Assembly (NCBI GenBank): GCA_037952775.1
Contig: JBANAY010000001.1
Span: forward strand, 868,001-932,000
Direction: 5' to 3'
Source: Clonostachys chloroleuca
Taxonomy: Eukaryota; Ascomycota; Sordariomycetes; Hypocreales; Bionectriaceae
Length of the DNA: 64,000 bases
Shown: piece by piece, positions 31,573-43,443 of the stretch
Layout of the letters: each line of letters starts with the position of its first letter
How positions within the stretch are numbered: the first letter of the stretch is position 1
Program-made: the position numbers and the translations under genes
Notes under the pieces: generated by a model
Databases searched by the model: none
Told to the model about the DNA's origin: nothing
The model's input: only the letters and a program-made list of their open reading frames with translations

Positions 31573-33270
31573 ATGGACAAATCACGGTCTGGCCCCAGCG
31601 GCCTCAGGTCGACGTACCAACCATCAGCCCAGGCGCTGGCGCCTCTTGCTCCCGGCTGGTCTGAACATAAAGCGCCGACCGGCCATACCTACTACTACAA
31701 CGCAGAGACCAAAGTATCAACATACACCCGCCCCGGCGCGCCGCAGGCCGTTGCCCCCCAGACGACGCCGAACGCACCGTATGGAAGCCTCCCAAATCTC
31801 TCCGACCCCAAAGTCGCCAATGCGTACCTGGCACAGCTCAACCAGTCGCAAAGAGGCGGATCGCATGGCAGTCGTGGCGGAGGTCGCGGAGGAGGTAGAG
31901 GCGGCCATGAAGGACGACCGAAGCCACAGCCCACCGACAAACCGCGGAGGAAAGAGGCGATTCCTGGCTGCGAGCCGTGGATCCTGGTCTACACCAAGTA
32001 CTCGAGGCGATTTGTGTACAACCCGGTGAAGAATGTGAGTTATTGGCGTATACCTGAGAAGCTGATGCCTGGCATCCTGGAGCTCGACAAAGCTAGGATA
32101 CGTGGCAAGGCTGAAGGAACCCAGGCTAAGGAGGAGCCTGCGGAGGCTGAAAAAGCTGGGGAGACTGCCGACACTGGGGCTCAACAGCAACAGGCTCAAC
32201 AGCAAGAGAGAGCTGAGGATAGCTCCGAGTACGAGGAAGTGGAAGTTACAGACGACGAGGTAGATGAAGAAGAGGCGGATGGGGAACACCCTACCAAGCG
32301 ACAGCGAACAGAGGAACCAGGGGATGAAGGGCCGGTGGAGTTCACCGAGGCGGATATCATGGCACAGCTCCAAGCAATGGGCGAAGACTACGGCCTGGAG
32401 CCCGGGGACTACGATGATGGAAACATGGAGGACTGGCCTGAAGGCGCAGAGGGCTTGGACTTTTCCGAAGAGGATGCCAAGCTTCTGTTTAGAGACCTGC
32501 TGGATGATTTCAACATCAACCCATTCAGTCCCTGGGAAAAGTTGATGGAGGAAGGAAAAATCATCGAGGACCCTCGGTATACGGCCCTCAGCACCACCAA
32601 GGCGCGAAGAGAATGCTGGGACGAGTGGTCCCGTGAGAAGATCAACCTGCAAAAGGAGCTGCGGGCGCGCCAGGAGAAGAAGGACCCCCGTGTCGCGTAC
32701 ATGGCCTTCTTACAAGAAAAGGCCACACCTAAACTCTACTGGCCTGAATTCAAGCGGAAATACAAAAAAGAGGCCCCCATGAAGGATATGAACCTTTCTG
32801 ACAAGGATCGGGAGAAGGCATACCGAGATCACATTAACCGGCTGAAGCAACCTCAAGCGACGCGGAAAGCGGACCTAAACGCCCTCCTCAAAGCCCAGCC
32901 CATCCACGTGCTCAACAACAAGTCGTTCCCGGTCCTACCGACGCAAATTTTGGTTGATGCACGGTATGCTGCCTTGGAACCGGCGGTGCGGGACCCGCTT
33001 ATCGAGGCGTATGTCCAGACCCTTGGTCCACCTCCAGATGAGGATGCCGATGATGCGCAGGCGGCGTTGGAGGCCAAAGAGAAACGAGAAAGACGGGAGA
33101 AGGCGTTGCGAGACCGAGACCGGGCTGCGGATGACGCGAGGCGACAGAGGGAGAGAGACGTGGCGAGGGCCAAGGCAAATCTACGAGAAGAAGAGCGAGA
33201 GGTTGAAATGGCAATGCGCGTTGGTAGAGATGGCTTAAAGAGCCAGCTTGTTGACAAATCGGACGCATGA
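31573..33270 (+). CDS. WW and FF domain protein, Urn1/Dre4-like splicing factor
   Basis: Single exon, 565 aa, from the ATG at 31573 (MDKSRSGPSG). A WW domain lies at residues 26-55 (LAPGWSEHKAPTGHTYYYN), with Tyr instead of the second Trp. A second WW-like fold is visible at about 134-165 (EPWILVYTKYSRRFVYN...YWRIPEKL). Acidic, Gln-rich linkers follow. The first FF domain is at about 296-360 (LLFRDLLDDFNINPFSPWEKL). A second FF-like helical segment follows (YMAFLQEKATPKLYWPEFKR), and the C-terminus is a basic coiled coil (residues about 490-560). WW plus FF in this order is seen in yeast Urn1, S. pombe Dre4 and metazoan TCERG1, which act with the spliceosome and RNA polymerase II. The function is by family; the exact orthology is uncertain. 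Confidence 0.82.
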   Translation: MDKSRSGPSGLRSTYQPSAQALAPLAPGWSEHKAPTGHTYYYNAETKVSTYTRPGAPQAVAPQTTPNAPYGSLPNLSDPKVANAYLAQLNQSQRGGSHGSRGGGRGGGRGGHEGRPKPQPTDKPRRKEAIPGCEPWILVYTKYSRRFVYNPVKNVSYWRIPEKLMPGILELDKARIRGKAEGTQAKEEPAEAEKAGETADTGAQQQQAQQQERAEDSSEYEEVEVTDDEVDEEEADGEHPTKRQRTEEPGDEGPVEFTEADIMAQLQAMGEDYGLEPGDYDDGNMEDWPEGAEGLDFSEEDAKLLFRDLLDDFNINPFSPWEKLMEEGKIIEDPRYTALSTTKARRECWDEWSREKINLQKELRARQEKKDPRVAYMAFLQEKATPKLYWPEFKRKYKKEAPMKDMNLSDKDREKAYRDHINRLKQPQATRKADLNALLKAQPIHVLNNKSFPVLPTQILVDARYAALEPAVRDPLIEAYVQTLGPPPDEDADDAQAALEAKEKRERREKALRDRDRAADDARRQRERDVARAKANLREEEREVEMAMRVGRDGLKSQLVDKSDA

Positions 33271-33378
33271 CCGCCTCGATCGCCTAGACCAAATTGTAAT
33301 TTTTCCGTGTATATAGCGAAGCGCCATATCTATGCTACCTTAAACTCCTTCAAAGAACCAGAATACCACCCATACTAT

Positions 33379-34482
33379 TCACTTAGATCCATCTCTTTCC
33401 TTGACAAAGTCCGATGCGAAGTCGAGCCCAGCTTGTCTTCTCAACACGCCATACAGCGAGGACGAATCCAACGGCCTCTCCTCCCGACTGGCCTCCTGAA
33501 GATGCTTGAGCGCCAGCTCGCCAACATGCAACTTTGCACCAGCGTCCTCGGCGCAGCGCACACCGTGCGCCACGTCCTTGAGCGCAAGACGCAGATCGGA
33601 CCACGGCCGCTCGCCAGGCGCGGGGATGTAGGCGCCGCTCGTCAGGCGGCGCGACATACTGTGCGCGAGGGGCCCGTACTGAAACTCGAAGAGGGCGGAC
33701 ATGGCGTCGTCGCCGAGGCCCGTCTTTTCGGCGAAGACGTGCGCCTCGGCGACGACCTCCATCATTGCGGCTGTGACGAAGTTGCTGGGATGGATTAGTT
33801 TTCATCTTCTTCTTCAACGTATGTTTTCTGGCTGGAAGAGATCTCTCACCCTGCGGTTTTGAGAAGGCTTGATTGTCTGACGTCTTCACCCATCTGGATG
33901 ATCTTCCTGCCCATGATGTCGATGATGTAGGGGGTGACAGCCTCGATGGCGATCTTGGGACCGGCCATGATCCAGAGCAGCTTGCCTTCAGCGGCAACGG
34001 GGCTCGCTCCGAACACGGGGGCGGCGACGAAGAGGGCGCCCTTGGCTGCGAGTCGGTCCCTGGCCTTGACGGATGAGTCTGGGTGCACTGTGGATGTGTC
34101 GACGATGACTTTGGCGTGGAGGTGCTCTGCTGCGCCGTCGGCTAGGAGACTGTCCAGGGTCTGGGAGAGGGCAGCATCGTCGCTGAGCGAGATGAAGATG
34201 ATGTCCGTGTTGGCGACGAGATCACGGATGGTTTCTGATGGAGAGGCACCGAGCGCTTGGAGGGGCTCCCCGCGGGACATGGTGCGGTTGTGATATGTGA
34301 GCTGTGGGATATCGGCGCTCTTGGACAGGTGCTTCTGGAGGTTTGAGGCCATACCCAGGCCCATAGATCCCAGACCTAGACATTGAAATAGCGGTTAGAT
34401 GAAAGAAAATGTGTTGATATTGAGACTGAAGGATGTCTCTCATACCGGTCCATCCTATGCGAGGGCCCGTTGAAGAGGCCAT
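33379..34482 (-). CDS. 6-phosphogluconate/3-hydroxyisobutyrate dehydrogenase-like oxidoreductase
   Basis: Three exons: 34446-34482, 33850-34375, 33379-33784, giving 322 aa; introns are 70 and 65 nt. The short first exon (MASSTGPRIGWT) joins to GLGSMGLGMASNL, completing the GxGxxG Rossmann nucleotide site. Other beta-hydroxyacid dehydrogenase motifs follow: DIIFISLSDDAAL, VDTSTVHPDSS, FVAAPVFGASPVAAEGKLL (the substrate loop, normally DAPVSGG..A..G.L), and KTAGNFVTAAMMEVVAEA with the catalytic Lys and Asn. The C-terminal half is the all-helical NAD-binding-11-type domain. It should be a soluble NAD(P)-dependent dehydrogenase of a small beta-hydroxy acid. Asp and the double Gly of the substrate loop are replaced, so the substrate may differ from hydroxyisobutyrate. 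Confidence 0.88.
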
Positions 34483-34827
34483 TTTGAGATTTGCAATATG
34501 TTGTGACTTGTAATTCTGCCAGTATATCTAACTTAAGAAAATGATCCCGTTGAGCACCTGCTAATCTTATATATACCTATGGAGCGTGATGACTCAATCT
34601 ATCATCTAGTATCTCACCTATGATGTGGAGTTAACGTGACAATTACTTCTATCGGCAATCTACCGAGCATCATCATGACTCGGCTACGTACCGAAGACTC
34701 ACCTTGATTAACCAAACTTAGCCAATTGGTAATATTCAATTATATCCAAGCTCTACGAACCTCATAAGTCATTACCCATGTCTATCACCTTCCTCTTTTC
34801 GCAAATATACACGGCCCCCTCGTCCCA
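34483..34827. other. Intergenic
   Basis: 345 bp between the start of the dehydrogenase-like gene and the end of the Nudix gene. It is AT-rich and should hold the promoter of the former and the 3' UTR of the latter. Nothing else is seen. Confidence 0.5.
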
Positions 34828-35824
34828 CTACCTCACCTCCCCAGGCACCTCCCACAGATCACCAAACAGCCGATCTGCCAGCTCAGCAACCCGCCCATCC
34901 TCCTCACTCTCCAACCTGACACTCTCTAGCTCTCTCACCACGAGCTTCTCGAACCCCTCCTCCAGCACCTCACCCTGCCCCTCCACCAGCGTCCGAACAA
35001 CCGCAAGCGCACGCACCACCCTCAGGAGCACCTCCCCCCTCACCGCCGCCTCGCTGTTATTCCACACGTGCCACCCAGCCAGCCTCACCAGCCGCCACCA
35101 CTCCTCCCTCCCCTCCGCCAGCCTCTCCCCTGCCGCTTGCGCAAACGCTCCCCACGCTGCATCGACGCTGCTGTTAGTATCTAATTCCTCCCGGAGGACG
35201 AACCGCGACAGCGCCGTGACCCGGCCCAGCGGGCCCTCAGGCCAGACACGCCGCAGACTCTCGACGATGCCCGCCGCGAGCTCGGGGACGGGGATGCGGT
35301 CCGCGGGGAACCATCTGTAGCTCTCGTGCTCGAACCCGAGACGGATGGACCGCTCGGACCCGGGGGGCAGGCGGAACGCGAACGGGTGGACGGACCACTC
35401 GTAGTTTGCTTTGCGGTCGACGAACGAGTAGGGCGCCCCGCGGCAGAGGAAGCGCAGGTCTGAGTTGGCGTCGAGGGTCGTCTCCTCTCTGAGCTCGCGT
35501 TTGGCGGCGGCGAGGGGGGTTGGGTCGGTCGGTTCGATGCCGCCGGAGATGGTAGCGTATTTGTGCCTGTTGGTCAATCGCTGGAAAGCACCTGGGGAGG
35601 AAGGTAGGGGAGGCTTACTGGTAGGTGTTGACTTTGTTGGTGCGGCGGAAGAGGGCTACCTCTGGGACGCCGTCTGGGTCTCGTCGGAGGAGGAAGCTGC
35701 CCACGACGGCGCGCTTCTGCAGATTCTGGGCGCGGCGGGCGGTTGATGCGAACGAACGGAGGTGGGCTGTGTGAGCTGACGTAGCTCGAGCTGCCACACG
35801 GCGGATTGGCCCTTGGAACGCCAT
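34828..35824 (-). CDS. Nudix-family protein with likely mitochondrial presequence
   Basis: Two exons: 35619-35824 and 34828-35566, giving 314 aa; the intron is 52 nt. The start at 35824 gives MAFQGPIRRVAARATSAH, rich in Arg and Ser/Thr/Ala without acids until residue 60, as in a mitochondrial targeting peptide. The frame is also open to an ATG 22 codons upstream. VVGSFLLRRD begins the Nudix fold. The Nudix box reads GGIEPTDPTPLAAAKRELRE-ETTL: the REUxEE core that binds the metal is intact, but the first conserved Glu (GX5E) is Pro. The C-terminal 150 residues are helical and variable (WRLVRLAGWHVWNNSEAAV). It probably hydrolyses a nucleoside diphosphate-linked substrate; which one is unknown. 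Confidence 0.82.
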
Positions 35825-36215
35825 GTCTCGTGTCTGGTGTGCCGGATTGGTGCTTTGGAGGTGGTGGTGCCCTCGACGGGAAATTGACAAGGTATGGGCT
35901 GAATGAGGTCACATCCCCGATACTAACTACAGCTAGTGGGCATCCCGTTCAATTGAGTTTCCACCCCCGCGGTGGGGGTAAATGCTTCGTCAGTTCAATC
36001 CTTGCCCTTGAGGTTGGATATTCTGAGGCGATATATGTAAGTGTACGACACCACCATCTCATTCCCCCCTGTACTATGATTGATGGAAAGTTGCATGGAT
36101 AAGGTCATGATTAATAGCTCTGTGTCATTATAATGGTAATAATTATACATATTCGTAGTCCTCTATTAGCCAAACGTGATGATCAACACCAATCATTACC
36201 ACCCAGTGACCAACT
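35825..36215. other. Intergenic
   Basis: 391 bp between the Nudix gene start and the end of the transcription factor gene, both on the minus strand. AT-rich at its left-to-middle part; nothing supportable is seen. Confidence 0.5.
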
Positions 36216-38520
36216 TCAAAGGTCCATATTGTACGCCGCCCAATCCTTCTCCATCCACGACACCACCTCGTCAAACAGCGCTGCATCCCCGCTGCCCTCC
36301 GGCACCGGCCCACCCTCCGAGGCGCTCGACGATGACAGCGCGTGCCACGCGGGGCTCTGCCCAATCTCCTCAAACACCTGGTCCACGTCCATGGGCGTGG
36401 CCGACCGGTTCTGGACCCGGGCCGCCAGGGACTGCAGCTCCTGGAGGACCCGCGAGCAGGTCATGCCGTACATGTTGCCCGTCTGGGCCTCGCGGTCGAA
36501 TAGCTCGATGGCGAACTTGATCTCGCGAGCAGCGGCGGAGGACCCGTCATCGACACGGCCTGTTAGGGACTGCAGGAAGAAGCAGAGGACGGCGTTGAAG
36601 ATGAAATGCAGGCCCGTGTGCAGCAGGCGGCGCGGGCGGTGGAGGGTGGCGACGTGCCGACCCAGGCGCATGTTCCGCTCGGCTGCCGCCAGGCAGTCCC
36701 GGGCGTACGAGGGCGGGATGTTTGAGTGGGCGGAGGAGGAGGATGGGGACTGGGGGAGAAGGCTGTTCTTCACCATGGAGAGGAGGGACGGTCGGAGGGC
36801 CAGGATGTTGAGCTGGTTGTGATACATGTGCAGCATGCATGTGGCCGCGTCATTGCTGAGACCCTCCGGGGAGAGTCTGAGGGACTGGGGTAGGCTGTGC
36901 AGCCACTGGTCCAGCATGGAGATGGCGGTATCCGTGGACAGTACAGAGTCATCCCCGGATTGCCGCCAGGGCGATGGATGATACAGCTGACTGCTCACAA
37001 TCTGCCCGGATATACGTGATAGACTGATATGGGCCTTGAGGCCGGCCGCGGGAGGGAGTGACCTGTGGCGTTTTTGGAGCGATGTTAGCAAGAGTGGGGT
37101 AATATAGGGGGACCGGCCGCGCAAGCAGCGGGAGGGCAAGGTTTTTCGGGCAAATAGAGAGAGATACGTACGGTGCATCGGCAGGGAGAGGCAACTGTAT
37201 AGCCTCATCCAAAATGGTCGGGGGCCGACCCAGGAGGTAGCTAAGCCACCGGTCTAGTACATATAGAGTCCAGAAGATCCGTTTCCCCCTCTCCTCCACG
37301 AATCCCTGCGTGACACCCAGGGCTGCGCTTAGACGCACCGCGACACTTATGTATACGCTTGCTGCTTCTTTCCTGTCCGACTCGAGGAGGAAGAATGCCA
37401 TGAGGGTGAGGACGGAGACCTCGCCGACAGACGGCCGGGACACATCGAGCGGGTTCCCCAGCAGGGCCGTGGCCCGCGCGAAGAACTGCTCGCTCCGGTC
37501 TGGAATCTGGCCGACCGCGGGGGTCCCCGTCGAGACGATGCGGCAGGCCAGTCCCAGGGCGGTTTGATAGAAGGCAAGACGGCGCGCATTGCGGATATCT
37601 GCCTCGACGTGGCCGATGGACGGCGTCGCGGACGGCACGGACCGGAGATCGCCCCACCAGTAGATACCGCCGGTGGGGGATGGCCGGTCATCGCTGCCAT
37701 CTTGGATAAAGGATCTCAGCACGCTCAGCATTGTGCGCGTGGTGTTGGGAGGGGGCAGCCAGCGGGGGTCAACATTCACGATGGACGGCAGAGGCCGCGA
37801 GTCTGACGTCTCGCATCTTCCTACAGAGGAGGGGAGTGTGGACAAGTCACTGGTGGGGAGGAGACCTCTTAGAAAAGTGTTTAGGCTGTCGACAAAGGCC
37901 TTCTCGCCCGTCTCGCCATGGAAGCGGGCGGTGCCAAGGTTGTCGTGCAGGAGGCGGCCCTCAATCTCGGAGAAGGGGCCGGCGCCGTCGTCGGTGGGTG
38001 TCATGGCGTCGGACTTGGACGGGCTGGTGCTGGGGAACCGCTGCTGCGATGCGGAGGCCGAGGATGTCTCCGAAGGTGTGCTGAAGCTGCCCTGGCGGGC
38101 AACCAACTCCTTGCGCTTGTCATCATCGGGCATGACATCTTGCAGAGCCTTCTCGTAGGCCTCCACCCGGCGCTTCAGGTCGTCCAGTTCTGTGCGGGAG
38201 ATGAAGACCTTGGCGGAGGGGCCTGGGTAGACGCATTCTCGTGATGAGGCGGCGCATTGACTGCACGGAGTCTCGCCAGAACATCTTGTGCGTCGGAGAT
38301 TGCAGCTATTGCATCTGGGAGGACATCAGTATCCTAGATCATGATGACACTCTGGTCTGGTCTGGTCTGGTTAGGAAGCGACGTACGCTTGAGCGACACG
38401 TTTGCGCTGTGCTGGAGGGACCTTGTGACGGCGAGGGTTGACTGGGAGGCGCTGCTGCTGCTGCTGCTTCTCTTGTTGTTGTTCATCTTCCTTGCCTCGG
38501 GGCATCTTGATGATTGACAT
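36216..38520 (-). CDS. Zn2Cys6 fungal-specific transcription factor
   Basis: Three exons: 38387-38520, 37172-38314, 36216-37062, giving 707 aa; introns are 72 and 109 nt. A Gln-rich N-terminus and a basic stretch precede the zinc cluster, which is split by intron 1: the GC of the Ala codon joins to the first Cys codon, giving CNSCNLRRTRCSGETPCSQC followed by AASSREC. The spacing C-x2-C-x6-C-x5-C-x2-C-x6-C is perfect. Next come a linker and dimerisation coil (TELDDLKRRVEAYEKAL). The fungal-specific transcription factor domain spans about residues 240-430, with GRPPTILDEAIQLPLP as its typical box. The start could also be the ATG at 38505 (MPRGKED). It is the nearest gene to the siderophore cluster, but nothing in sequence shows a regulatory link. 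Confidence 0.92.
38352..38371. repeat. Four CTGGT repeats inside an intron
   Basis: CTGGT occurs four times in tandem within the first intron of the Zn2Cys6 gene, near its 5' end on the minus strand. Confidence 0.8.
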
Positions 38521-40142
38521 GTTGATCAAGGATATATCTGATCTTGAGGGGGCGGACCAACAGACTAATAAGGAAATTGGCTGGCGTATAGACAACTCTG
38601 ACTCTATCTCATCACAGATCTGTGCCTTCTCTCTTGCAGCAAGCCTCCGGGGAGGCACAGGCGCTGCTGAGGTCGGCCATGACGTTCTGATAAGAAATTC
38701 CAGGCACCGTCATTGAGCGGCTGACGGTTGCGCTGCGGTGCTGGCAGACAAGGGGTGCGGCAACATGACGACGCCTGCGAGGAATAATCTGGGACTTGGA
38801 CGCTCCATTTGTCAACCTGGACGCGGGAGGATCGTGAGCCGACTGCCACGAGCGGAATGTGGGTGACCTAGCGGAGGGCCCTTTTGACGGTCGGGAGCAG
38901 GCCTGGACCAGGGTGTGGTGGTGATGGTCTGGCCTGCTGGAGCGGTCTGCGATCGTCTGAGCCCTCGATCGGGCTTAGCCATGGGCCAACCCCCGTCGCG
39001 GCCGCGTACGCGTCAACGTAGGCCACTGCCTGAGGATCAAAATGCCCCGGCCTCCATGTTTTCTGTCCTGGAGGGGGAATCGACTGGCTAGGTTGTCTGA
39101 GTATGGAGGGGCACATGCGCGCAGAAGCACCCGATCGAGTGGCCCAGCGATGCGGTTTGGGTGGCCTGGAGCTCTGAAGCTGTAGCTGTCCAGCGCCCCT
39201 CCCCCACTACCCTCAGCCCTCTGTCGCTCTAGTTCCCTCCAACTACTGCCCAACACTCTGCCATCGCCCCTCATCCCGGTCTCAGCCTTACAAAGCACGA
39301 GCAGCATCGGCTCAATCGGTTGATTCGGTTCCCCTTCCCTCCCTGCCCACGCCTAAGTTACGTGTCGTCATGCCCTTTTTGCAAGCCGTCACTATTAATA
39401 TTGGCTGGCCGCTCACCCAACTCTCGTCTTTTGTCTTGGCGCCGTCTCATTCTCCTGCAAGGACTCATCGGCTTTGCGTGTCCCAGTGTGCCAACCCACG
39501 CCTGCCAAGACCTCATCTGCTTCACCTAACGACACCGCCGCGCGTCCTCAGCAGGTTCGCCGTCTTGGCTCTTCGGCAGCCCGAAGCCGGGTTCCCGCCA
39601 ACTTGCGACCTTTCGTATTTTTCTCGCAGCCTGGCAAGGCACCGACGATTCGGACGTAGGCAGCGAAATTCTGTCCCTCGGCCCATTCCCATTTTTAACC
39701 TTACTGCCCTCTTTGTTTTACAGTACATACCTCAAGTAATACTGGCTGGTGGTAATTTCGACGCCTAGAGTGGATGCGCCCACATTCCCTGGTAAGCTTC
39801 TTTGCTTCAATCCGTGCCTGGCAGGGCTCGATTGTGGCTGCGCACCGCCCATGTGTTTCAGGCAAAAGGTCCCAGATCGGAAGCGTCCAATAATTTAAAA
39901 ATAAAAATAAAATAAAAAGTAATAATAGGTATAGCTAATACTAGTCTTCTTTCTACTGAGGGGATAATGCAAATGATGTGATATTTTTCGCTTCGGTCGG
40001 TTAGGTTTTTAGTCCCATCACGCATGAATATCGTCGACCCTTCTCGGTCTGGTCTGCGAGTAACTTTTTTTTCTTTCCATCCGTTCCCCCTCTTTACGCC
40101 GGTCTAGGTTATGCTCCTCTTCCCCCTTCTCTTTTTACCGCT
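38521..40142. other. Intergenic, transcription factor promoter and sidA 3' flank
   Basis: About 1.6 kb. The frame of the transcription factor remains open upstream (to 38658) but is not needed. CT-rich stretches around 39330-39760 resemble fungal promoter or leader DNA. An A-rich low-complexity stretch lies at 39890-39940. A 132-codon plus-strand frame (39370-39768) has no recognisable features. Confidence 0.45.
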
Positions 40143-41929
40143 CTACTGCTTGCCGAAGATATGCTCAACCATCTCGCCGGATCTGGTGGCGAGCACGGAT
40201 AGCAGGGTGTCGGAGAGCTGCACTAATCGTTAGCATTCGTACTATAAATACCAAATCACCTCGCAGCACAGAAACTTACACCGTGTGTTCCCTCACAGCA
40301 GCCCTGCAGCCAGATACCAGAGCCCTCGGCGATGGCGCCGGGCGCGAACTGCACCTTGTAGTCGCGGCCGACCGAGATGTTGCGCTCCCCCTGCTCCGTC
40401 TCGACGTTCCACCCCTGGATGCCCTTCTTGAACTCCTGGATCTTGGAGGGCTGGGCGCGGGGGAGCAGGTCGTAGGCGCCCTTGAGCATCTCGACGTGCG
40501 ACATGCGCTGGTAGCCCGTGGCGGCGATGACGAGGTCGGCGTGGAAGACCTCCTCCTCCGCCGACGAACCCTCGGCCAGCACGTCGGCGAGGCGCTGCAC
40601 CTTGAGCTCGATGCCGCCGTCGCCGCGCGTCTCCATGCTCGAGATCTGCCGGCCGCCCAGCACGCGGTGCGGCCACCGCTGCTCGTTGGGGCCGAGCTCG
40701 CGCTTCTGGTTGTACATCTTCTCGTACAGGTGCTCGATCAGCTCGAGGCGGACGACGCCGTAGTTGGTCGCGCGGGCGTCGTAGAGGAACTCGTTTCGGT
40801 GCTTGGCGGCTCTGGGGAACACCTCGTCGACGTACTCGGGGTTGAAGACCTGGTTGACGCTGGAGGGGTGTTAGTATATGCCTTTGTCTCTGAATGAAGC
40901 TCAACTGAGCACCTTGGTGGACCACTTGGTAGACCAAGGAGCCACAAGGAGAGGATTGGAAGGTACGTACAAAGGTGAGTCGTCACTGGGTCGGAGGAAC
41001 TCCTGCCTCATGACGAGCCAGGTCTCCGAGTTGGGATACAGAGTCTGGACGTTGTTGAAGATCTCGGCGGCGCTCTGCCCGGCGCCGATGACTGCAACGC
41101 GGTAGGGGGCGGAGGACTTGGGCAGGAGGTGAGGCACGACCTTGGCGTACTGCGAGGAGTGGATGACGCGGGGGTTCTTCTGGGGGAAGCTCTTGGGGAG
41201 CGAGGGCTGCCCTCCCGTGGCGAAGATGACGTTGCGGCCGTGGAAGAAATGTGTCTGGCCCGTCTGGCCGTTGCGTGCCTCGACCTTGAAGGTCTGGACG
41301 GCATTGCTGCTGCGGGCCCTCTTCTCGGGCGTAACGGCGACGACCTCGTGGCTGTACTGGACGAGGGGCTCGAAGAAGGAGGCGGCCCAGCGCAGGTAGT
41401 CCTCGTACTCCTCGCGGGCGGGGAGGAAGGTGCCGAGGTTGGTGAAGTCGACGAGGCGGCCTTGGCGGTGCACGTAGTTCAGGAAGGTGAACTCGGAGCG
41501 GGGGTCGCGCAGGGTGGCCAGGTCCTTGATGAAGGATATCTGCATCTTGGCCCCGGGGAGCAGCATGCCGGCATGCCACTCAAAGGTCTGCTGCTTCTCA
41601 ATGAAGAGCACGCGGGGCGGCGAGCCGTCTGGGCGGAACCGCTGGCCGGCCTCGATGGCATCGTGGAGGGCGACGGCGATGGCCAGGCTGGCGGGGCCGA
41701 AGCCGACGCAGATGAGGTCGTGTTCTGAGGCAGGATCTGAGGCGACCAGGTGCTTGGACCGCTCGCGGTGCTGACGCTTCTGCTTGTGGTGGTGGACCCC
41801 GTTGCCATTGGTGGTACCGTTGATGGGGCCATCGACAACAGCTGTGGTGGGGTGGTGAGTGTGACCATTCACACCGTTGCTCACGGGGCGATAGCTGCTA
41901 GGCACATCATCTGTGACGTGTGGAGACAT
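40143..41929 (-). CDS. sidA: L-ornithine N5-monooxygenase (siderophore biosynthesis)
   Basis: Three exons: 40971-41929, 40280-40859, 40143-40217, giving 537 aa. Introns are 111 and 62 nt; the joins give [19 protein letters not shown] and [19 protein letters not shown], both typical of SidA. It is an FAD- and NADPH-dependent hydroxylase converting L-ornithine to N5-hydroxyornithine, the first committed step of all fungal hydroxamate siderophores. The FAD site is [16 protein letters not shown], the NADPH site [14 protein letters not shown], and the ATGY motif near the C-terminus is [12 protein letters not shown]. The substrate region [20 protein letters not shown] is intact. The N-terminal 70 residues are low complexity, as in relatives. 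The gene is divergent from the NRPS across a region with iron-GATA sites. Confidence 0.96.
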
Positions 41930-43434
41930 TGTGAGTGATTTATGATTAGGAAGAGGGTATTATTAGTTTCTTCTTTTTTCTGCTTCCGGTGTCGGTTTCC
42001 CTGATGCCAGACACACACGCGGGAAGAAGGGGAAGAATAAGAGCAGAGCTGGGGTGGAGCAGCGTGACAGTCGATGACGGTATCAGGTTGTAATTGGCGG
42101 CAGCAAGGTAAAACCTAAGTGTAGAAATGGCTTATCTCGCCAATGACCACGTTGAGTAGTCGAGGAGATCAAGGTAAACAGGCTGATTGGCACTGGTACC
42201 GGGGGGTCTTTGGTGTAAGTGAGCGAGTTGCTTCGGGACTATATGTCGGAATTGTGGGATCCTCGTAACGCCGAGCAGGTGACGACGGCACTTGAGAGCG
42301 AGGGGTATAATATAGCGTATAGCCTGGCCGGCAGATGATGAGGAGAGAGGGAGAAGAAGGGAGATTTTCCTCGACGGGCCAGAGGGGGCGTCATGGCAAT
42401 TATGTACACAATGGCCAATGCCGCGATTTTCCTACCGAGTGAGCGAAGATCGGTTTGCAGCTTGTTAGGCCAATTCCGCTTGTGTACGAGCTCGAGGTAC
42501 ATACACGTACGAGCCCAGCCAGTCCAAAAATCAAGCGACCTCTGGCTGCTACATCCCAGGACCAACCCAGGACGGCACCCTTGGAATGGACCCTTGCATA
42601 CTGGTCCCGCCATCTGCCACCCCATCCACACCCATCAAGTACTAAAAGTCCCCAAGCTGATGTAGCTCAAAGTCCCGATGACATGTAGGGGACCGGACCT
42701 CAGCCAGCACCACCAAGCCAGCTCTCTCCATCGCTGCTCCCGCATGCTAAGGTTCCGTACCGGGCGCCCTACCATTATTGCGCCTCCCCCCTCGTCCCCC
42801 ACTCCGACATTGCCCGTCATCGGACGTCGCTGGGTTTCTGCGATGCTGTAGATGGCTGGCTGTCCCTGTATTCTGGTGACGATCCTTGGCCAGAGGGGCC
42901 ATAGGACGTTGTGACCAACGGCTTAGTGCAAGATCCTAGATGGCCCCCAAGCCGCGGCATTGGACGACGATTTCGTCAACAGGCGTTAGTCTTGCTGCTC
43001 TACGGCAAGCCACCTGCCTGGTGAGAGCCGGTTTGATTGCGTTACGTAGCCCAAACCTCCCCATCTCCCTCGTCGACGCAATGCGCGCAACGACCAAGTG
43101 GAGGGCATGCCGTTGGGGAGTGGATGAGGGACACGCAAGAGTCGTTTTCGTGTTTCCCCACGCTTGGACGAGGATGAATAAAAAAAATTTAGGATCAATT
43201 ACAAGGCCAGACCAGATCCCTCTTCCCGCGTGTGCCTCGGATATGCAGCCCTTCCAAGAAGGCAAATGGCAACCCACGCAGGGAGATGGCATGTCATTGC
43301 CTGAAGTCATCACCCATCTGAAATTGCCTAGTTTGAACGCCGGAGCTGCAAATCTGGGCTGGTCCTGGCTTCGTGCCGGTGGAGCGGAGCTGTAGCTCTG
43401 CTTATAGCACAGCTCCAGCCGCAACTTTAGCTTG

Positions 43435-43443
43435 ATCTGATAA
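43435..43443 (+). promoter_or_regulatory. Iron-GATA (SreA/Urbs1-type) site, single
   Basis: Exact ATCTGATAA, matching the ATCWGATAA consensus established for the iron-sensing GATA repressors SreA, Urbs1 and Fep1. It lies 1.5 kb upstream of the sidA start codon in the sidA-NRPS divergent region. Confidence 0.65.
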
